The notes under the pieces were generated by a model that was not told where the DNA came from, did no database searches, and saw nothing but the letters and a program-made list of their open reading frames with translations. 64,000 nucleotides of DNA, taken from positions 6,297,322 to 6,361,321 of the forward strand of contig NZ_KB235922.1 in NCBI RefSeq assembly GCF_000332195.1, read 5' to 3'. The first letter of the stretch is position 1. Every line of letters starts with the position of its first letter. This DNA comes from Pleurocapsa sp. PCC 7319 (GTDB lineage: Bacteria; Cyanobacteriota; Cyanobacteriia; Cyanobacteriales; Xenococcaceae). The position numbers and the translations under genes were made by a program. Positions 1 to 8,041 of the stretch are shown in pieces.

Positions 1-235
1 GTACCCCTTCACGCAAGTAAAAAGCCAAAAGAAAGAAGTACTAATTTTCAAGCTGTTCAAAAATTTTAGTTAATGAACTTATGTTAATATACATTTGCCA
101 GCCACTTAAACTAATCAATTTAAGCGGAATCGTTGCTTATAGCTTATTGATATTTTGCTTAAGAGAATTATACTAACTAAACGCTTGAGCTACTTTTGAG
201 GTGACAATTTATTAGTAATTACATAAACATAAGAA

Positions 236-457
236 TCATGCTTTTTGTAATAATCCCGTAAAAGTATTTGCTTCTGGTAAAGAAGAGCCTTCAGCAATAG
301 AGGAACTAACCATTAACTGTAAAACTTCTTTAGCATTTTGTAGGGCTTCTTCGTAGGTATCTCCGTAAGTATGACATAACTCTCCCCACTCTGGAAGAGT
401 AACTACAAAGCAGTTATCTTTATGAGACCATTGAATGACCATACTATAATTCAGCAT
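236..457 (-). CDS. HicB-like antitoxin domain protein (orphan)
   Basis: This 73-residue protein looks like the HicB family, the antitoxin half of HicAB toxin-antitoxin pairs. It has a short beta-rich start (MVIQWSHKDNCFVVTLPEW), a G-D-T-Y-E-E-A turn and helix typical of the partial RNase H fold of HicB (about residues 32-45), and a short C-terminal tail. There is no C-terminal DNA-binding helix-turn-helix, as in many minimal cyanobacterial HicB proteins. No HicA-sized ORF (about 60-80 residues, with a conserved His) is visible on either side, so it appears to be an orphan; the window starts only 235 bases away. Function as an antitoxin is a family inference. Confidence 0.7.
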   Translation of the reverse strand: MLNYSMVIQWSHKDNCFVVTLPEWGELCHTYGDTYEEALQNAKEVLQLMVSSSIAEGSSLPEANTFTGLLQKA

Positions 458-677
458 TTTTTCTTTTTCTTGGTAATCTTATAGATAAAGGTAAATTGTG
501 ATAGTGGTATAAGTAACTGGAGTTAAAAATATAACAAAAGCTAGTAATTATAAGAGCTTCAGTACTTAATTTATTTTTCAAAACATCTATTAATCATATT
601 TTTAAGATTATTATTCAATCTTAAATAAAGATCGTCAGAACGTCATCTTCTAATATCAATTATCTTTAATAATGCAG

Positions 678-765
678 TATGGTCGTACAAAATTATGTTA
701 GGACATTAAAAGTGGTTGGTTCGGAAGTAATGAGTAATGAGTAATAATTTTTTAATAGACAGAAT
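678..765 (+). repeat. MITE-like repeat, decayed copy
   Basis: The left terminal 26 bases (678-703, ending ATGTTAGGA) match the left end of the element at 3295 at about 22 of 26 positions. It is followed by a TTGGTTCGGAAGTAATGAG stretch and three GTAATGA-like heptamers, the same order as in the copies at 3295 and 34036. The right end is only weakly recognisable (around 745-765), so its limit is approximate. Confidence 0.5.
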
Positions 766-891
766 AGTAGGTGGGTGTAATTAAATATAAAATGCCTAGG
801 GCAAGGAAATAGGGAACAGGGAATAGAGAAACAGCTTATTATCCACAAGCTTGTAAGCCCCGCTCAAGACCGCATGCGTCCGCTTCTAACT

Positions 892-1115
892 CAACTGTGA
901 CAAGTTAAGAAAAAAGATTGAGTGTCAACCACCATATATGGTGTTTAATTAAAACAAATACACAATATATGGATTTAGATATTTAGTGCGCACGGCGGTT
1001 TGATATTTAACTCTTGAGCAAAAAAAGTAATAACAGTACTTGTTACTTGTTACTCATTACTCGTTACTCAAAAACAATTTGACAAACGACGTAGACCCTT
1101 AACTTGTCAACAATG
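892..1115. repeat. Inverted-repeat-bounded element with heptamer array
   Basis: The two ends, 892-928 and 1079-1115, are inverted copies of one another: both contain TTGACA followed, after a variable 12-14 bases, by CTTAACTTGTCA. Between them lie heptamer tandem repeats (TTGTTAC/TCGTTAC, about 1040-1069). A third copy of the end sequence is at 17180-17216, again directly after a tract of short repeats. No coding sequence is visible inside, which fits a MITE-like or REP-like unit. Confidence 0.5.
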
Positions 1116-1239
1116 CTTCTAACTGGCTTATGGCTTATAGCCACGAGTTTTGCTCGTTTATCGAAAAGCTGACAGCCTAAAATAAGTCTTAAGCAGATAC
1201 TGCCCAACGCTTTAATTAAACCTGTAACGAGATACTAAT

Positions 1240-1443
1240 TTATTTCATTGGGTTTAGTTCAGTTTCTTGAAGCTGATAAATTGTTTCTGGCACTGATTGT
1301 GCATTGCTACTAAATGGTGTGTATGAAGCAATCATTATTAGAGGAAGAATCAAGGTTACTACCGCAACTCCTGTTCCTAAAATTCCTGCCCACCTATGAC
1401 CAGGAGAGTCTTCTGCTTTTCCTGGGTGTTTGCTAACTTCCAT
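1240..1443 (-). CDS. Small single-span membrane protein
   Basis: I do not recognise this family. Starting at the internal ATG (MEVSKHPGKAEDSPGHRW) it is 67 residues: a polar N-terminus, one hydrophobic span of about 20 residues (GILGTGVAVVTLILPLIMIA) and a polar tail. An in-frame ATG 16 codons upstream (1491) would add a basic, partly hydrophobic extension; neither start has a clear ribosome binding site. The composition suggests a small thylakoid or plasma membrane protein, of the kind cyanobacteria encode in large number, but no function can be assigned. It is flanked by repeats on one side and by the divergent rsmH on the other. Confidence 0.5.
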   Translation of the reverse strand: MEVSKHPGKAEDSPGHRWAGILGTGVAVVTLILPLIMIASYTPFSSNAQSVPETIYQLQETELNPMK

Positions 1444-1629
1444 ATATGGATATGATAAATTCAGCTTTATCTCGATCAACAGACGGTGCAATTAGAGAAA
1501 TAAAGCCAATATTATAACTTTCTTTTTCTAACTACATTACAATTGTAACTACAACATCCCATTAAATTGGTATCTTATCTAACTTAGGTTATAAAATCTT
1601 AATTAAGATTTTGGGGAAGGAGTAAATTA

Positions 1630-2526
1630 TTGAAAGCACAGGAAGCAACATCATTTAATCATTATTCTGTGCTAAGTCGAGAATTGATTGTCGGGTTGGA
1701 GATCTTGGCAGAAGGACAATATCTTGATGCTACTGTTGGCGGTGGCGGGCATAGTGAATTGATTTTAAATCAAGGGAAAAATATTAAGTTACTGGCAATA
1801 GATCGAGATCAAATTGCGATCGCCGCAGCTAAAAGTAGATTAGCCGATTACTATCCCCAGCAAATAGATTTTTGGCAAGGTAACTTTGCTGACTATCAAC
1901 CAGGCGATTTGTTATTTGACGGCATTATTGCCGATCTGGGGGTTAGTTCTCCGCAACTAGACATTCCCGAACGAGGCTTTAGTTTTCGTCATACTGCTCC
2001 TCTAGATATGCGAATGGATCGCTCTAAAGGAATTACAGCAGCAGAGATTGTCAACCACTGGAAAGAAGTTTCCTTAGCTGATTTGATCTATGAATATGGA
2101 GAAGAAAGATTTTCTCGGCGTATTGCTAAAAAAATTGTCCAACAACGTCCTTTCCTCACCACGATAGATTTAGCAAATGCGATCGCCTCCGCCGTACCAG
2201 GAAAATATCGTCACGGTAGAATTCATCCTGCTACTCGCACTTTTCAGGCCTTACGCATCGAAGTTAATCAGGAATTAATTTCTTTAGAAAAATTTATTGC
2301 TAATGCTCCCACTTGGCTTAAACCCGGGGGCAAAATTGGTATTATAAGTTTTCATAGCTTGGAAGATCGCATTGTTAAACATCGTTTCCGCGACAATGAG
2401 TTATTAGAAGTCATTACCAAGAAACCAATTACTGCTCAAAGAGACGAGCAACGAGAAAATCCGCGATCGCGATCGGCTAAATTAAGATTTGCTAGCAGAA
2501 AAATGGAGCGAGGAAAAATTGACTGA
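1630..2526 (+). CDS. rsmH: 16S rRNA (cytosine1402-N4)-methyltransferase RsmH
   Basis: RsmH (MraW) transfers a methyl group from S-adenosylmethionine to N4 of C1402 in 16S rRNA, in the decoding centre of the 30S subunit. The 298-residue length is normal. Family motifs are present: [13 protein letters not shown] at the start, the SAM loop [10 protein letters not shown] (about residues 35-44), the [10 protein letters not shown] motif, the [14 protein letters not shown] segment, and the C-terminal [21 protein letters not shown]. It starts with TTG preceded by a good GGAAGGAG at 1613-1620. In many bacteria rsmH heads the dcw cluster with ftsL and ftsI; here those genes lie about 28 kb away. It converges on the FeoA genes with no spacer. 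Confidence 0.96.
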   Translation: MKAQEATSFNHYSVLSRELIVGLEILAEGQYLDATVGGGGHSELILNQGKNIKLLAIDRDQIAIAAAKSRLADYYPQQIDFWQGNFADYQPGDLLFDGIIADLGVSSPQLDIPERGFSFRHTAPLDMRMDRSKGITAAEIVNHWKEVSLADLIYEYGEERFSRRIAKKIVQQRPFLTTIDLANAIASAVPGKYRHGRIHPATRTFQALRIEVNQELISLEKFIANAPTWLKPGGKIGIISFHSLEDRIVKHRFRDNELLEVITKKPITAQRDEQRENPRSRSAKLRFASRKMERGKID

Positions 2527-2778
2527 TTAATCATCTTCAGCTAAGTCTTCGATACATAGAGCATTAGCCTCTGGCTTAGATAGGGTAATAATTTTTTCTT
2601 GCAGCATAATTTGTACTGCCCCCTCAGCCAAAGATAAATTCAGCAGGATAAAGGGAGTACCAGGTATCAGCCCTTTCGACATTAATCTTCCTACATAACC
2701 GCCATAAACTAGGCTATAGCCAGCAACAATTGCTACGGAACCTAAAGATAGTTCTCGAATACTGGTTGTTATTTTCAT
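2527..2778 (-). CDS. FeoA-domain protein
   Basis: An 83-residue protein made almost entirely of a FeoA (SH3-like) domain: the ELSLGSVAIVAGY opening, the YVGRLMSKGLIPGTPFILL core (R-L-x-x-x-G-L-x-P-G pattern, about residues 29-46) and a final beta strand. FeoA proteins are cytoplasmic partners of the ferrous iron permease FeoB. It lies 8 bases downstream of a second FeoA-domain gene on the same strand, so the two are probably one operon. No feoB is in the window. Its stop codon abuts that of rsmH directly. The domain call is fairly secure; a role in iron uptake is inferred from the family. Confidence 0.8.
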   Translation of the reverse strand: MKITTSIRELSLGSVAIVAGYSLVYGGYVGRLMSKGLIPGTPFILLNLSLAEGAVQIMLQEKIITLSKPEANALCIEDLAEDD

Positions 2779-2786
2779 TATCTCTA

Positions 2787-3152
2787 TTAACTAGCCAAAG
2801 TTACGATGATTTTTTGAGCAATTTCCGCTCCCATACCAATCAACTTTTCTTCCCAGCGAACTACTACCGAGCCATTACTAGTTCTACTGACTAATTGCAC
2901 TTTTCTTCCTGGCTTTAGGTGTAAATTTTGTAGCTGGCGAGTGATGCTCTTGGCAGTAAGAATCTGAGTAATCATCAGAAAATTTCCTGTAGGGGTTTGA
3001 CTCAAAAGCTTACTATTGGGAGGTAAATGCAACTGTTCTACTAAATCCGCTGATGATTTTGTAGAACTAGTACCAATAAAGATAAATTCTTGAAACTGTT
3101 TAATCCCTTTTGATTGTTTGTGCTTGAGATCTATGGCATGGGTCATGAGCAT
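2787..3152 (-). CDS. FeoA-domain protein
   Basis: A 121-residue protein with an N-terminal extension of about 40 residues and a FeoA/SH3-like region: LPPNSKLLSQTPTGNFLMI, ITRQLQNLHLKPGRKVQLV (the L-x-L-x-P-G turn) and the closing strand SVVVRWEEKLIGMGAEIA. It is the first gene of a probable two-gene FeoA operon. Paired FeoA genes next to feoB are common in cyanobacteria; here no feoB follows, so the pair is either remote from its permease or does another job. The start is the ATG at 3152; a second ATG two codons later is equally possible. Confidence 0.75.
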   Translation of the reverse strand: MLMTHAIDLKHKQSKGIKQFQEFIFIGTSSTKSSADLVEQLHLPPNSKLLSQTPTGNFLMITQILTAKSITRQLQNLHLKPGRKVQLVSRTSNGSVVVRWEEKLIGMGAEIAQKIIVTLAS

Positions 3153-3294
3153 TCAAAATTTTATTGATACTAATTTTTATTTAGTTGTTCTTAAATAGAT
3201 ATAGCGTGATTATAACTTGTTGACAATCATTTTTAAGTAGATTTAATTATTTGGTTCAAATATTATTGCTGATGACTAGTAGAGTTCGGAAAAG

Positions 3295-3557
3295 TATAGC
3301 CGTACAAAGTTACGTTAGGACAAGTTTATTTGATTGCTCGTAAGTGAAGGTGCGACCCCCTAAAGGATTCAGCAGTTGCTCATGGGGGAAACCCCCAAGA
3401 CCGCACTGCTTCACCGCGTCGACGTAAGGCGTTTACCCAGGAGCGTTATCTGGGCAAGGGAATGCGCGACCGAAGGAAGTCCTTTAGGGCACCTCCCGAA
3501 GGGTGAGTAACGAGTAACGAGTAATGAGTATCCTAATAAAAGTTCGTATTGCTATAA
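3295..3557 (+). repeat. MITE-like repeat with terminal inverted repeats
   Basis: The two 26-base ends (3295-3320 and 3532-3557) are imperfect inverted repeats, TATAGC...TTAGGA against TCCTAA...GCTATA, matching at about 19 of 26 positions. Inside are a GC-rich patch made of small palindromes (GGGGGAAACCCCC at 3383, CCAGGAGCGTTATCTGG at 3438, AGGTGCGACCCCCTAAAGG) and a run of GAGTAAC/GAGTAAT heptamers at 3505-3532. The same end sequences bracket the copy at 34036-34148. No protein is encoded. Confidence 0.65.
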
Positions 3558-3647
3558 ATTACACAAACAAGATATTGAACTAAAAACTCCGAACTAAAGC
3601 GAAGCGACCTTAAGGTTGAGAAGTTAAGACAGGCTTTAATTTTTAAC

Positions 3648-3718
3648 TGGGGTGCTAGGATTCGAACCTAGGAATGGCGATACCAAAAACCGCTGCCTTA
3701 CCGCTTGGCGACACCCCA
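3648..3718 (-). tRNA. tRNA-Gln (anticodon TTG)
   Basis: Read on the minus strand the 71 bases fold as a tRNA: acceptor TGGGGTG/CACCCCA, D arm GCC...GGC, anticodon stem GCGGT/ATCGC with loop TTTTGGT (anticodon TTG, glutamine), and T arm CTAGG-TTCGAAT-CCTAG. The 3' CCA is not encoded. It stands alone between a repeat and the hydrolase gene. Confidence 0.95.
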
Positions 3719-3799
3719 TTGATTTTCGACATAGACATCATAGCAAGTTTTTACCTCAGTTTGTCAAGCAATTTTCGTAAAAAAAATTCTGCTTAATCT

Positions 3800-4732
3800 C
3801 TAAGAGGCATATTGCCGAATTTCTTGGAGCGCTTTACGTAACCCCGAAGTGTGTATTAAACCCACGTATCCCGAATAAAGACACTGCATCTTGTCTCTGC
3901 TTAAGACATAAACATGATTTATCCCCAGAGGGCTATTCCAAGTATTGATCGTGGTTCCATCAGCTAAACTGACGACAATTTGCGATCGCTCCAGATGACG
4001 ACGATCTGCATCAGTCATTCCAGGTACTGAACGTAATCGACCAATAACTTCACTAGCAGAGTCTTCTTGGGGAGACGCTCCTAGTTGAGGATGTGACCAA
4101 AAATTTTGAATTAGAGGAATCATTTCAGGATGGCATTTCATCGCTGCATGGGGGATGCCTGATATCAGAGTCCAGTTAGCATGAGCAAACTTTGTATTTT
4201 CGACAGTTACCAAACCATCACTACCCAGATTGATATCACTAGCAACTGAGAGAGTTGGAATCTTTTGAGCAATCTTCTCTGCTATGCCACGGCGATTTTT
4301 GCCTAAATCCCTAGCCATACCGATACCGATACCCAAAGGATCGATGATCCGAGCGATGTTGGAACCACCAACTGGAGAACCTAATAAGATTAATGAGTGT
4401 ACTTTCTGCCACCATTGAGGATTGCGATTAAGCAGTTCTAAGCAGATTAAACCACCCATAGAATGTCCCATAATTTTGATTGGGGTATCGGGATAGCTAT
4501 TAATTACCTGAGTCGCAATCTGTTCTAATCGCTGAACTAGAGGTTCAATTCTGATGAAAGTATTGATTAACCCCAAATTAGGGGCAGTGATTACCGTCTG
4601 AGGATCGGCAGCAGCTTTCGCCAATTTACTGATATCACTAGCCGTATCTGCCCAGCCATGCTGAGCAAATAATAAGAATTTGGGATCATTATCATCTACT
4701 GCCATGAAAATCAGGGAAATTATACTCAACAC
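3800..4732 (-). CDS. Alpha/beta hydrolase (lipase-like)
   Basis: A 310-residue hydrolase of the alpha/beta fold. The nucleophile elbow G-H-S-M-G-G lies near residue 90 in IKIMGHSMGGLICLELL; the N-terminal FAQHGWAD supplies the oxyanion strand with its H-G motif; SGIPHAAMKCHPEM contains the likely catalytic His near residue 195, followed by the C-terminal segment. The protein lacks a signal peptide, so it should be cytoplasmic. The last 100 residues carry an extra domain (from about residue 210, containing EVIGRLRSVPGMTDADRRHLERSQ and a beta-rich tail) that I do not recognise. The listed start is GTG with a weak CTGGA; an ATG nine codons in (4705) is an alternative. The substrate is unknown. 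Confidence 0.8.
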   Translation of the reverse strand: MLSIISLIFMAVDDNDPKFLLFAQHGWADTASDISKLAKAAADPQTVITAPNLGLINTFIRIEPLVQRLEQIATQVINSYPDTPIKIMGHSMGGLICLELLNRNPQWWQKVHSLILLGSPVGGSNIARIIDPLGIGIGMARDLGKNRRGIAEKIAQKIPTLSVASDINLGSDGLVTVENTKFAHANWTLISGIPHAAMKCHPEMIPLIQNFWSHPQLGASPQEDSASEVIGRLRSVPGMTDADRRHLERSQIVVSLADGTTINTWNSPLGINHVYVLSRDKMQCLYSGYVGLIHTSGLRKALQEIRQYAS

Positions 4733-4774
4733 TCCAGTTGTAGCTTATTTATAAGACAAACTTCAAATAATAAG

Positions 4775-5443
4775 CTAATTAGCAGTAGTTTTTGCTCGCT
4801 GAGGTTGTAAAAGAGCGATCGCCTGCAACAATTCTTGGGGTTGATTTACCAACAAATCTGGTTGATATTTCTGTAAGATATCCGCTGAATTAAATCCCCA
4901 ACTTACGGCAATAACCCCTATTTTACTTTTCCTAGCCGATCTGATATCTCTAGTTTCATCGCCGATATAAGTCACATAGGATTTATGTAAATTGTTTTCT
5001 TTGATTACTTGATTAATTACGCGATGCTTACCAAAGATAGCTGTACTAGAGTAAATAAAACTGAATAAAGAACTTAGGCAATTATTAGCCAAAAATATTT
5101 CGACATTTTTTTTGATATTTGAGGTGACAATCCCTAAAATATAGCCTCTATTTTTTAATTCAAATAATACCTGGTGTAGATCGTTTATGGGTGGTAATTC
5201 AGCAATCTCTTTACTCAATTCAGCTCGAACTCTTCGAACCAAAAAAGGCAATTTAAATATAGATATTTCCGAACGTTTAACTATTTCACGAGAACTTAAA
5301 TTTTTTAAAAATAATAACTCATCTTGAGTTAAAGCCTTGTAACCAAATTCATCAGATAATTGATTAGTGATGTTAGCGATCGCTTGATAAGTATCAGCAA
5401 TCGTGCCATCAAAGTCAAATAAAATTACCCTAGCAGTCATCAA
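4775..5443 (-). CDS. HAD family hydrolase (phosphoglycolate phosphatase-like)
   Basis: A 222-residue haloacid dehalogenase superfamily phosphatase. Motif I is DFDGTIADT (nucleophile Asp9, general acid Asp11), motif II is GIVTSNIKKN (Thr/Ser near residue 110), motif III the KHRVINQVI lysine region, and motif IV YIGDETRDIRSARKS. The helical cap between motifs I and II (about residues 20-85) places it in subfamily IA, close to phosphoglycolate phosphatases (Gph/PgpB type). All catalytic residues are present. It may recycle 2-phosphoglycolate from photorespiration, but many HAD-IA enzymes of this shape act on other small phosphates, so the substrate is left open. Confidence 0.85.
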   Translation of the reverse strand: MMTARVILFDFDGTIADTYQAIANITNQLSDEFGYKALTQDELLFLKNLSSREIVKRSEISIFKLPFLVRRVRAELSKEIAELPPINDLHQVLFELKNRGYILGIVTSNIKKNVEIFLANNCLSSLFSFIYSSTAIFGKHRVINQVIKENNLHKSYVTYIGDETRDIRSARKSKIGVIAVSWGFNSADILQKYQPDLLVNQPQELLQAIALLQPQRAKTTAN

Positions 5444-5522
5444 ATTCTCGATATATTATATTAGGTGATTAATAAAGCAATTATAGTCAGCAAAAACTTT
5501 AATATCTGCCGGGGAAAAACAA

Positions 5523-6461
5523 TTACTTCTCTCTGTTTAGATTAGCATGGGCATTACGTTGCCACATACTGGGCTTGATTCTTCTTAGTGCAGAGGCTCG
5601 AAATCTTCGATCCCATTCTGCTTGAGAAATACTGGCTAGCTCTTCTAGTTGAGGCTGAATATTGACAGGATAGGGTTGAAAATCACTGACATCGGTTTCT
5701 TGAGCAAAACGTTGATTCCAGGGACAAACATCCTGACAAATATCACATCCTGCTACCCAACCTGATAATTGATTGGCAATTGCTTCAGGTAATTTTGGGC
5801 TGCGATTTTCAATCGTATGATAGGCAATACATCGATTAGCATCAACTACATAAGGTTTAACAATAGCATCGGTTGGGCAAGCTTCTAAACAACGAGTACA
5901 AGTTCCACAATGGCTAGTATGGGGGGCATCTGGAGTCAAGGTTAAATTTGTTAAAATCTCACCAATAAATACCCAACTACCGTATTTTCTGGTAATTACG
6001 TTACCATTTTTAGCAATCCAGCCAATTCCCGCCCTTTCTGCCCAGACCTTATCCTGCACAGGAGCAGTATCTACATAGTAACGAGTCAGAATCCCTTCAT
6101 CTTGCGATCGCAACCAATTACTGAGCTGTTTAAGTTTCTTGCCCATAACTTTGTGGTAGTCTCTGCCCCAACCATAACGAGAAATTTTGGCTATCTCGGG
6201 GTCATCGGAATGTTGATGGGGAGTATAGTAATTAAGGGCTACAGAAATCAGCGATCGCACTTCTGGCATACAGGTACGGATATCTTCTCTTTTGGGGCTT
6301 GCCATCCAGTTCATTTCAGCTTGATATCCCGAAGCCAGCCAGTTTTTTAGATGATCTACGGCGCGATCTTGGTGGTTATCTATCCCTGCAATACCCACTA
6401 AATGAAAGCCGATGTCCATCGCCGCCGCTTTAACTTGAGAGCTATTTAAAAGCATATTCAA
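5523..6461 (-). CDS. queG: Epoxyqueuosine reductase QueG
   Basis: QueG carries out the last step of queuosine synthesis, reducing epoxyqueuosine to queuosine in the wobble position of tRNAs, using a cobalamin and two [4Fe-4S] clusters. The two cluster motifs are visible: [16 protein letters not shown] (about residue 187) and [11 protein letters not shown] (about residue 240). The N-terminal half is the vitamin B12-binding part ([41 protein letters not shown]). At 312 residues it is the short form without the C-terminal HEAT repeats found in some QueG proteins. A PTPS/QueD-like gene of the same general pathway lies at 46637 and the B12 genes cbiD and cobB are also in the window, but none is in the same operon. 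Confidence 0.96.
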   Translation of the reverse strand: MNMLLNSSQVKAAAMDIGFHLVGIAGIDNHQDRAVDHLKNWLASGYQAEMNWMASPKREDIRTCMPEVRSLISVALNYYTPHQHSDDPEIAKISRYGWGRDYHKVMGKKLKQLSNWLRSQDEGILTRYYVDTAPVQDKVWAERAGIGWIAKNGNVITRKYGSWVFIGEILTNLTLTPDAPHTSHCGTCTRCLEACPTDAIVKPYVVDANRCIAYHTIENRSPKLPEAIANQLSGWVAGCDICQDVCPWNQRFAQETDVSDFQPYPVNIQPQLEELASISQAEWDRRFRASALRRIKPSMWQRNAHANLNREK

Positions 6462-6546
6462 AGTTGAAGGATGAGGAACATACTGTAAGCAAGAAACATC
6501 TAGAACTCTACAATTAGCTGTTAAAAAATTGAACAGCTTATAGCTC

Positions 6547-6564
6547 AGGGCTTTGCCCTTTTAA
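6547..6564 (+). repeat. Mini-hairpin with TTT loop
   Basis: AGGGCTTTGCCCTTTT is a short perfect hairpin followed by T residues. Similar small hairpins with a CTTTG centre occur at 35498-35512 (AGGAGCTTTGCTCCT) and, less perfectly, near 33167. It lies in the spacer between queG and the small secreted protein, where no plus-strand transcript is expected to end, so it may be a dispersed repeat rather than a terminator. Confidence 0.35.
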
Positions 6565-6596
6565 TCGCAGCTTAACCAAATCATATCTTGATTACT

Positions 6597-6932
6597 ATGA
6601 AATATATTTACTTTGGTTTATTAACTTTAACTTTATTAGCTACGAGCAGTATGGCAGTTGCAGAAAGTTCAATTAGCACCAAAAAGAATAACCAATACCC
6701 TGCGGAATTTATGCAGGACTATGCCCAGGAATGTATCCAAACTTCTATGGGAGAGGGGTTAGATGAAGCAGAAGCTCAGAAATTATGTGACTGCACCATT
6801 AATGAATTTCAACAACAATATAGTTTGTCAGAATTCAAACAGTTAACGGCAGCTTCCGCTACAGATGAACAGGCAGAGACTGCTTTAGTTGAGGTGGGAC
6901 AAGTTTGTTTTGAACAAATTTTGTACGAGTAA
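6597..6932 (+). CDS. Secreted small cysteine-containing protein, unknown function
   Basis: I do not recognise the family. From the ATG at 6597 the protein is 111 residues. It has a clear Sec signal peptide (MKYIYFGLLTLTLLATSSMAVA, cleavage likely after AVA or VAE) and a small acidic mature domain rich in helix with four cysteines: QEC near residue 45, LCDC near residue 64 and VCFE near residue 103. Four cysteines in an exported protein suggest two disulfides. A TTG three codons upstream (6588) is in frame, but the ATG gives a normal signal peptide. It lies between the divergent queG and the convergent esterase gene. Confidence 0.65.
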   Translation: MKYIYFGLLTLTLLATSSMAVAESSISTKKNNQYPAEFMQDYAQECIQTSMGEGLDEAEAQKLCDCTINEFQQQYSLSEFKQLTAASATDEQAETALVEVGQVCFEQILYE

Positions 6933-6940
6933 TAAAAAAT

Positions 6941-7564
6941 TTACTCTAAAATATTTTCGGTGATAAATTGTTTAAATAAGGCGATCGCTGGTTCTTGAAC
7001 TTCGTGTCCCATATCAAATTCTTGATACTTAACTGAAACACCAACTTTGCTTAACTCGTCCCTGGCTTTGATAGCAGCTTTTAGAGGAACAACTGGATCT
7101 TGTCTACCATGAATAATTATAGTTGGTGGATAGATTTTATCTTCTTGAAATTGTGGTTGGTAATGAAGATAGCCGCTTAAGCTACACAAAGCAGCGAAGG
7201 GTAAAGTCAACCCCACATCCAGGGTCATTGCCCCACCCTGAGAAAAACCTGCCAGAACAGTTTTGTTGAGAGGTACACCTGTAGAAGATTCTAAGGAGAC
7301 TAGCCAATCAAGCAATATTTGTCTGCTGGTGGATAAACCATCAAATTCATTAGTTTCTAGAGCATACCAGGCCCTACCTCCGGGTACTTGAAAGTGTTCA
7401 AAAGGGGCATTAGGAAATATATAACCAAAACCAGGAAAGTTCAGGACTTTGGCAAAAGGAACAAAATCTTGGTAGTTAGCTCCCCAGCCATGGAGTACAA
7501 CTAGTAAATAGGTTGGCTTGCCGTTATTTGGCATGGCAGAAATAGCTTCAATTTGAGGATTCAT
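6941..7564 (-). CDS. Carboxylesterase/phospholipase family serine hydrolase
   Basis: A 207-residue alpha/beta hydrolase of the phospholipase/carboxylesterase family (YpfH, bacterial acyl-protein-thioesterase type). The opening VVLHGWGANYQDF gives the oxyanion hole, GFSQGGAMTLDVGL (about residue 100) the nucleophilic Ser, IIIHGRQDPVVPL (about residue 150) the acid Asp, and DMGHEV (about residue 185) the His. The length and order are normal for the family, whose members hydrolyse short acyl esters or lysophospholipids. It has no signal peptide. It ends 8 bases from the convergent secreted protein gene. Confidence 0.88.
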   Translation of the reverse strand: MNPQIEAISAMPNNGKPTYLLVVLHGWGANYQDFVPFAKVLNFPGFGYIFPNAPFEHFQVPGGRAWYALETNEFDGLSTSRQILLDWLVSLESSTGVPLNKTVLAGFSQGGAMTLDVGLTLPFAALCSLSGYLHYQPQFQEDKIYPPTIIIHGRQDPVVPLKAAIKARDELSKVGVSVKYQEFDMGHEVQEPAIALFKQFITENILE

Positions 7565-7652
7565 AGATAGTACTAATGACTTAATATTTTATTTTTGGGG
7601 AAATTCTCGAAATATTATTATTAATAACTGCTAATGTAGGCATAAATCAAAA

Positions 7653-7672
7653 CCCAGGTGATGACACCTGGG
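7653..7672 (-). terminator. Hairpin terminator
   Basis: CCCAGGTG-ATGA-CACCTGGG is a perfect 8-bp stem with a 4-base loop. On the minus strand it is followed by TTTTGATTT, so it probably ends the transcript of the 74-residue gene at 7721-7945. Confidence 0.7.
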
Positions 7673-7720
7673 ACAATACCTCTCAATAATATTCTGAACC
7701 TGTTTTAGTTGGTATTAAAA

Positions 7721-7945
7721 CTAATACAAGGTGCTAACCAAACTTTGCTGCTTAAGCTCATCAATTATTTTATTTAAATACCAGCTTTCAGCTTTGCCTG
7801 GATTTTTGTTTTTTTCCAAGTTGATCATACTTTGAGCAACTTCTTCGCAGTTATCTACCAGCCTGACCAATTGACGATAACGCTTACTAACTTGTACAAC
7901 TTCACGATAACTTTCCCACCACGTATTTGAGATTTTAGTAGCCAT
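7721..7945 (-). CDS. Small helical protein, unknown function
   Basis: A 74-residue, probably all-helical soluble protein with a Trp-Trp near the N-terminus (NTWWESYREVVQVSKRY) and alternating charged residues. No domain is recognised. It has its own spacer on both sides and is followed by a good hairpin terminator, and codon use looks like that of neighbouring genes, so it is likely real. The preceding gene on this strand encodes the prohibitin-like protein, but the roughly 95-base gap and the terminator suggest no fixed functional link can be inferred. Confidence 0.55.
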   Translation of the reverse strand: MATKISNTWWESYREVVQVSKRYRQLVRLVDNCEEVAQSMINLEKNKNPGKAESWYLNKIIDELKQQSLVSTLY

Positions 7946-8041
7946 CTAATTGTTCATGTAATAATTATCATCCACAATATAGCCAGAAATACTGAGAACG
8001 TCATGACCAAATTTCAAAATAGATTGAAATTTTTGTTCAAC

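Larger units (their letters stand above)
458..1239. other. Gene-free spacer with repeats
   Basis: I see no convincing gene in this 780-base stretch. It contains a decayed MITE-like left end near 678 with heptamer repeats near 725-750, a GC-rich patch containing CAAGACCGCATGCG near 865, and an inverted-repeat-bounded block at 892-1115. The mix looks like accumulated repeat debris rather than lost coding sequence. Confidence 0.6.
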
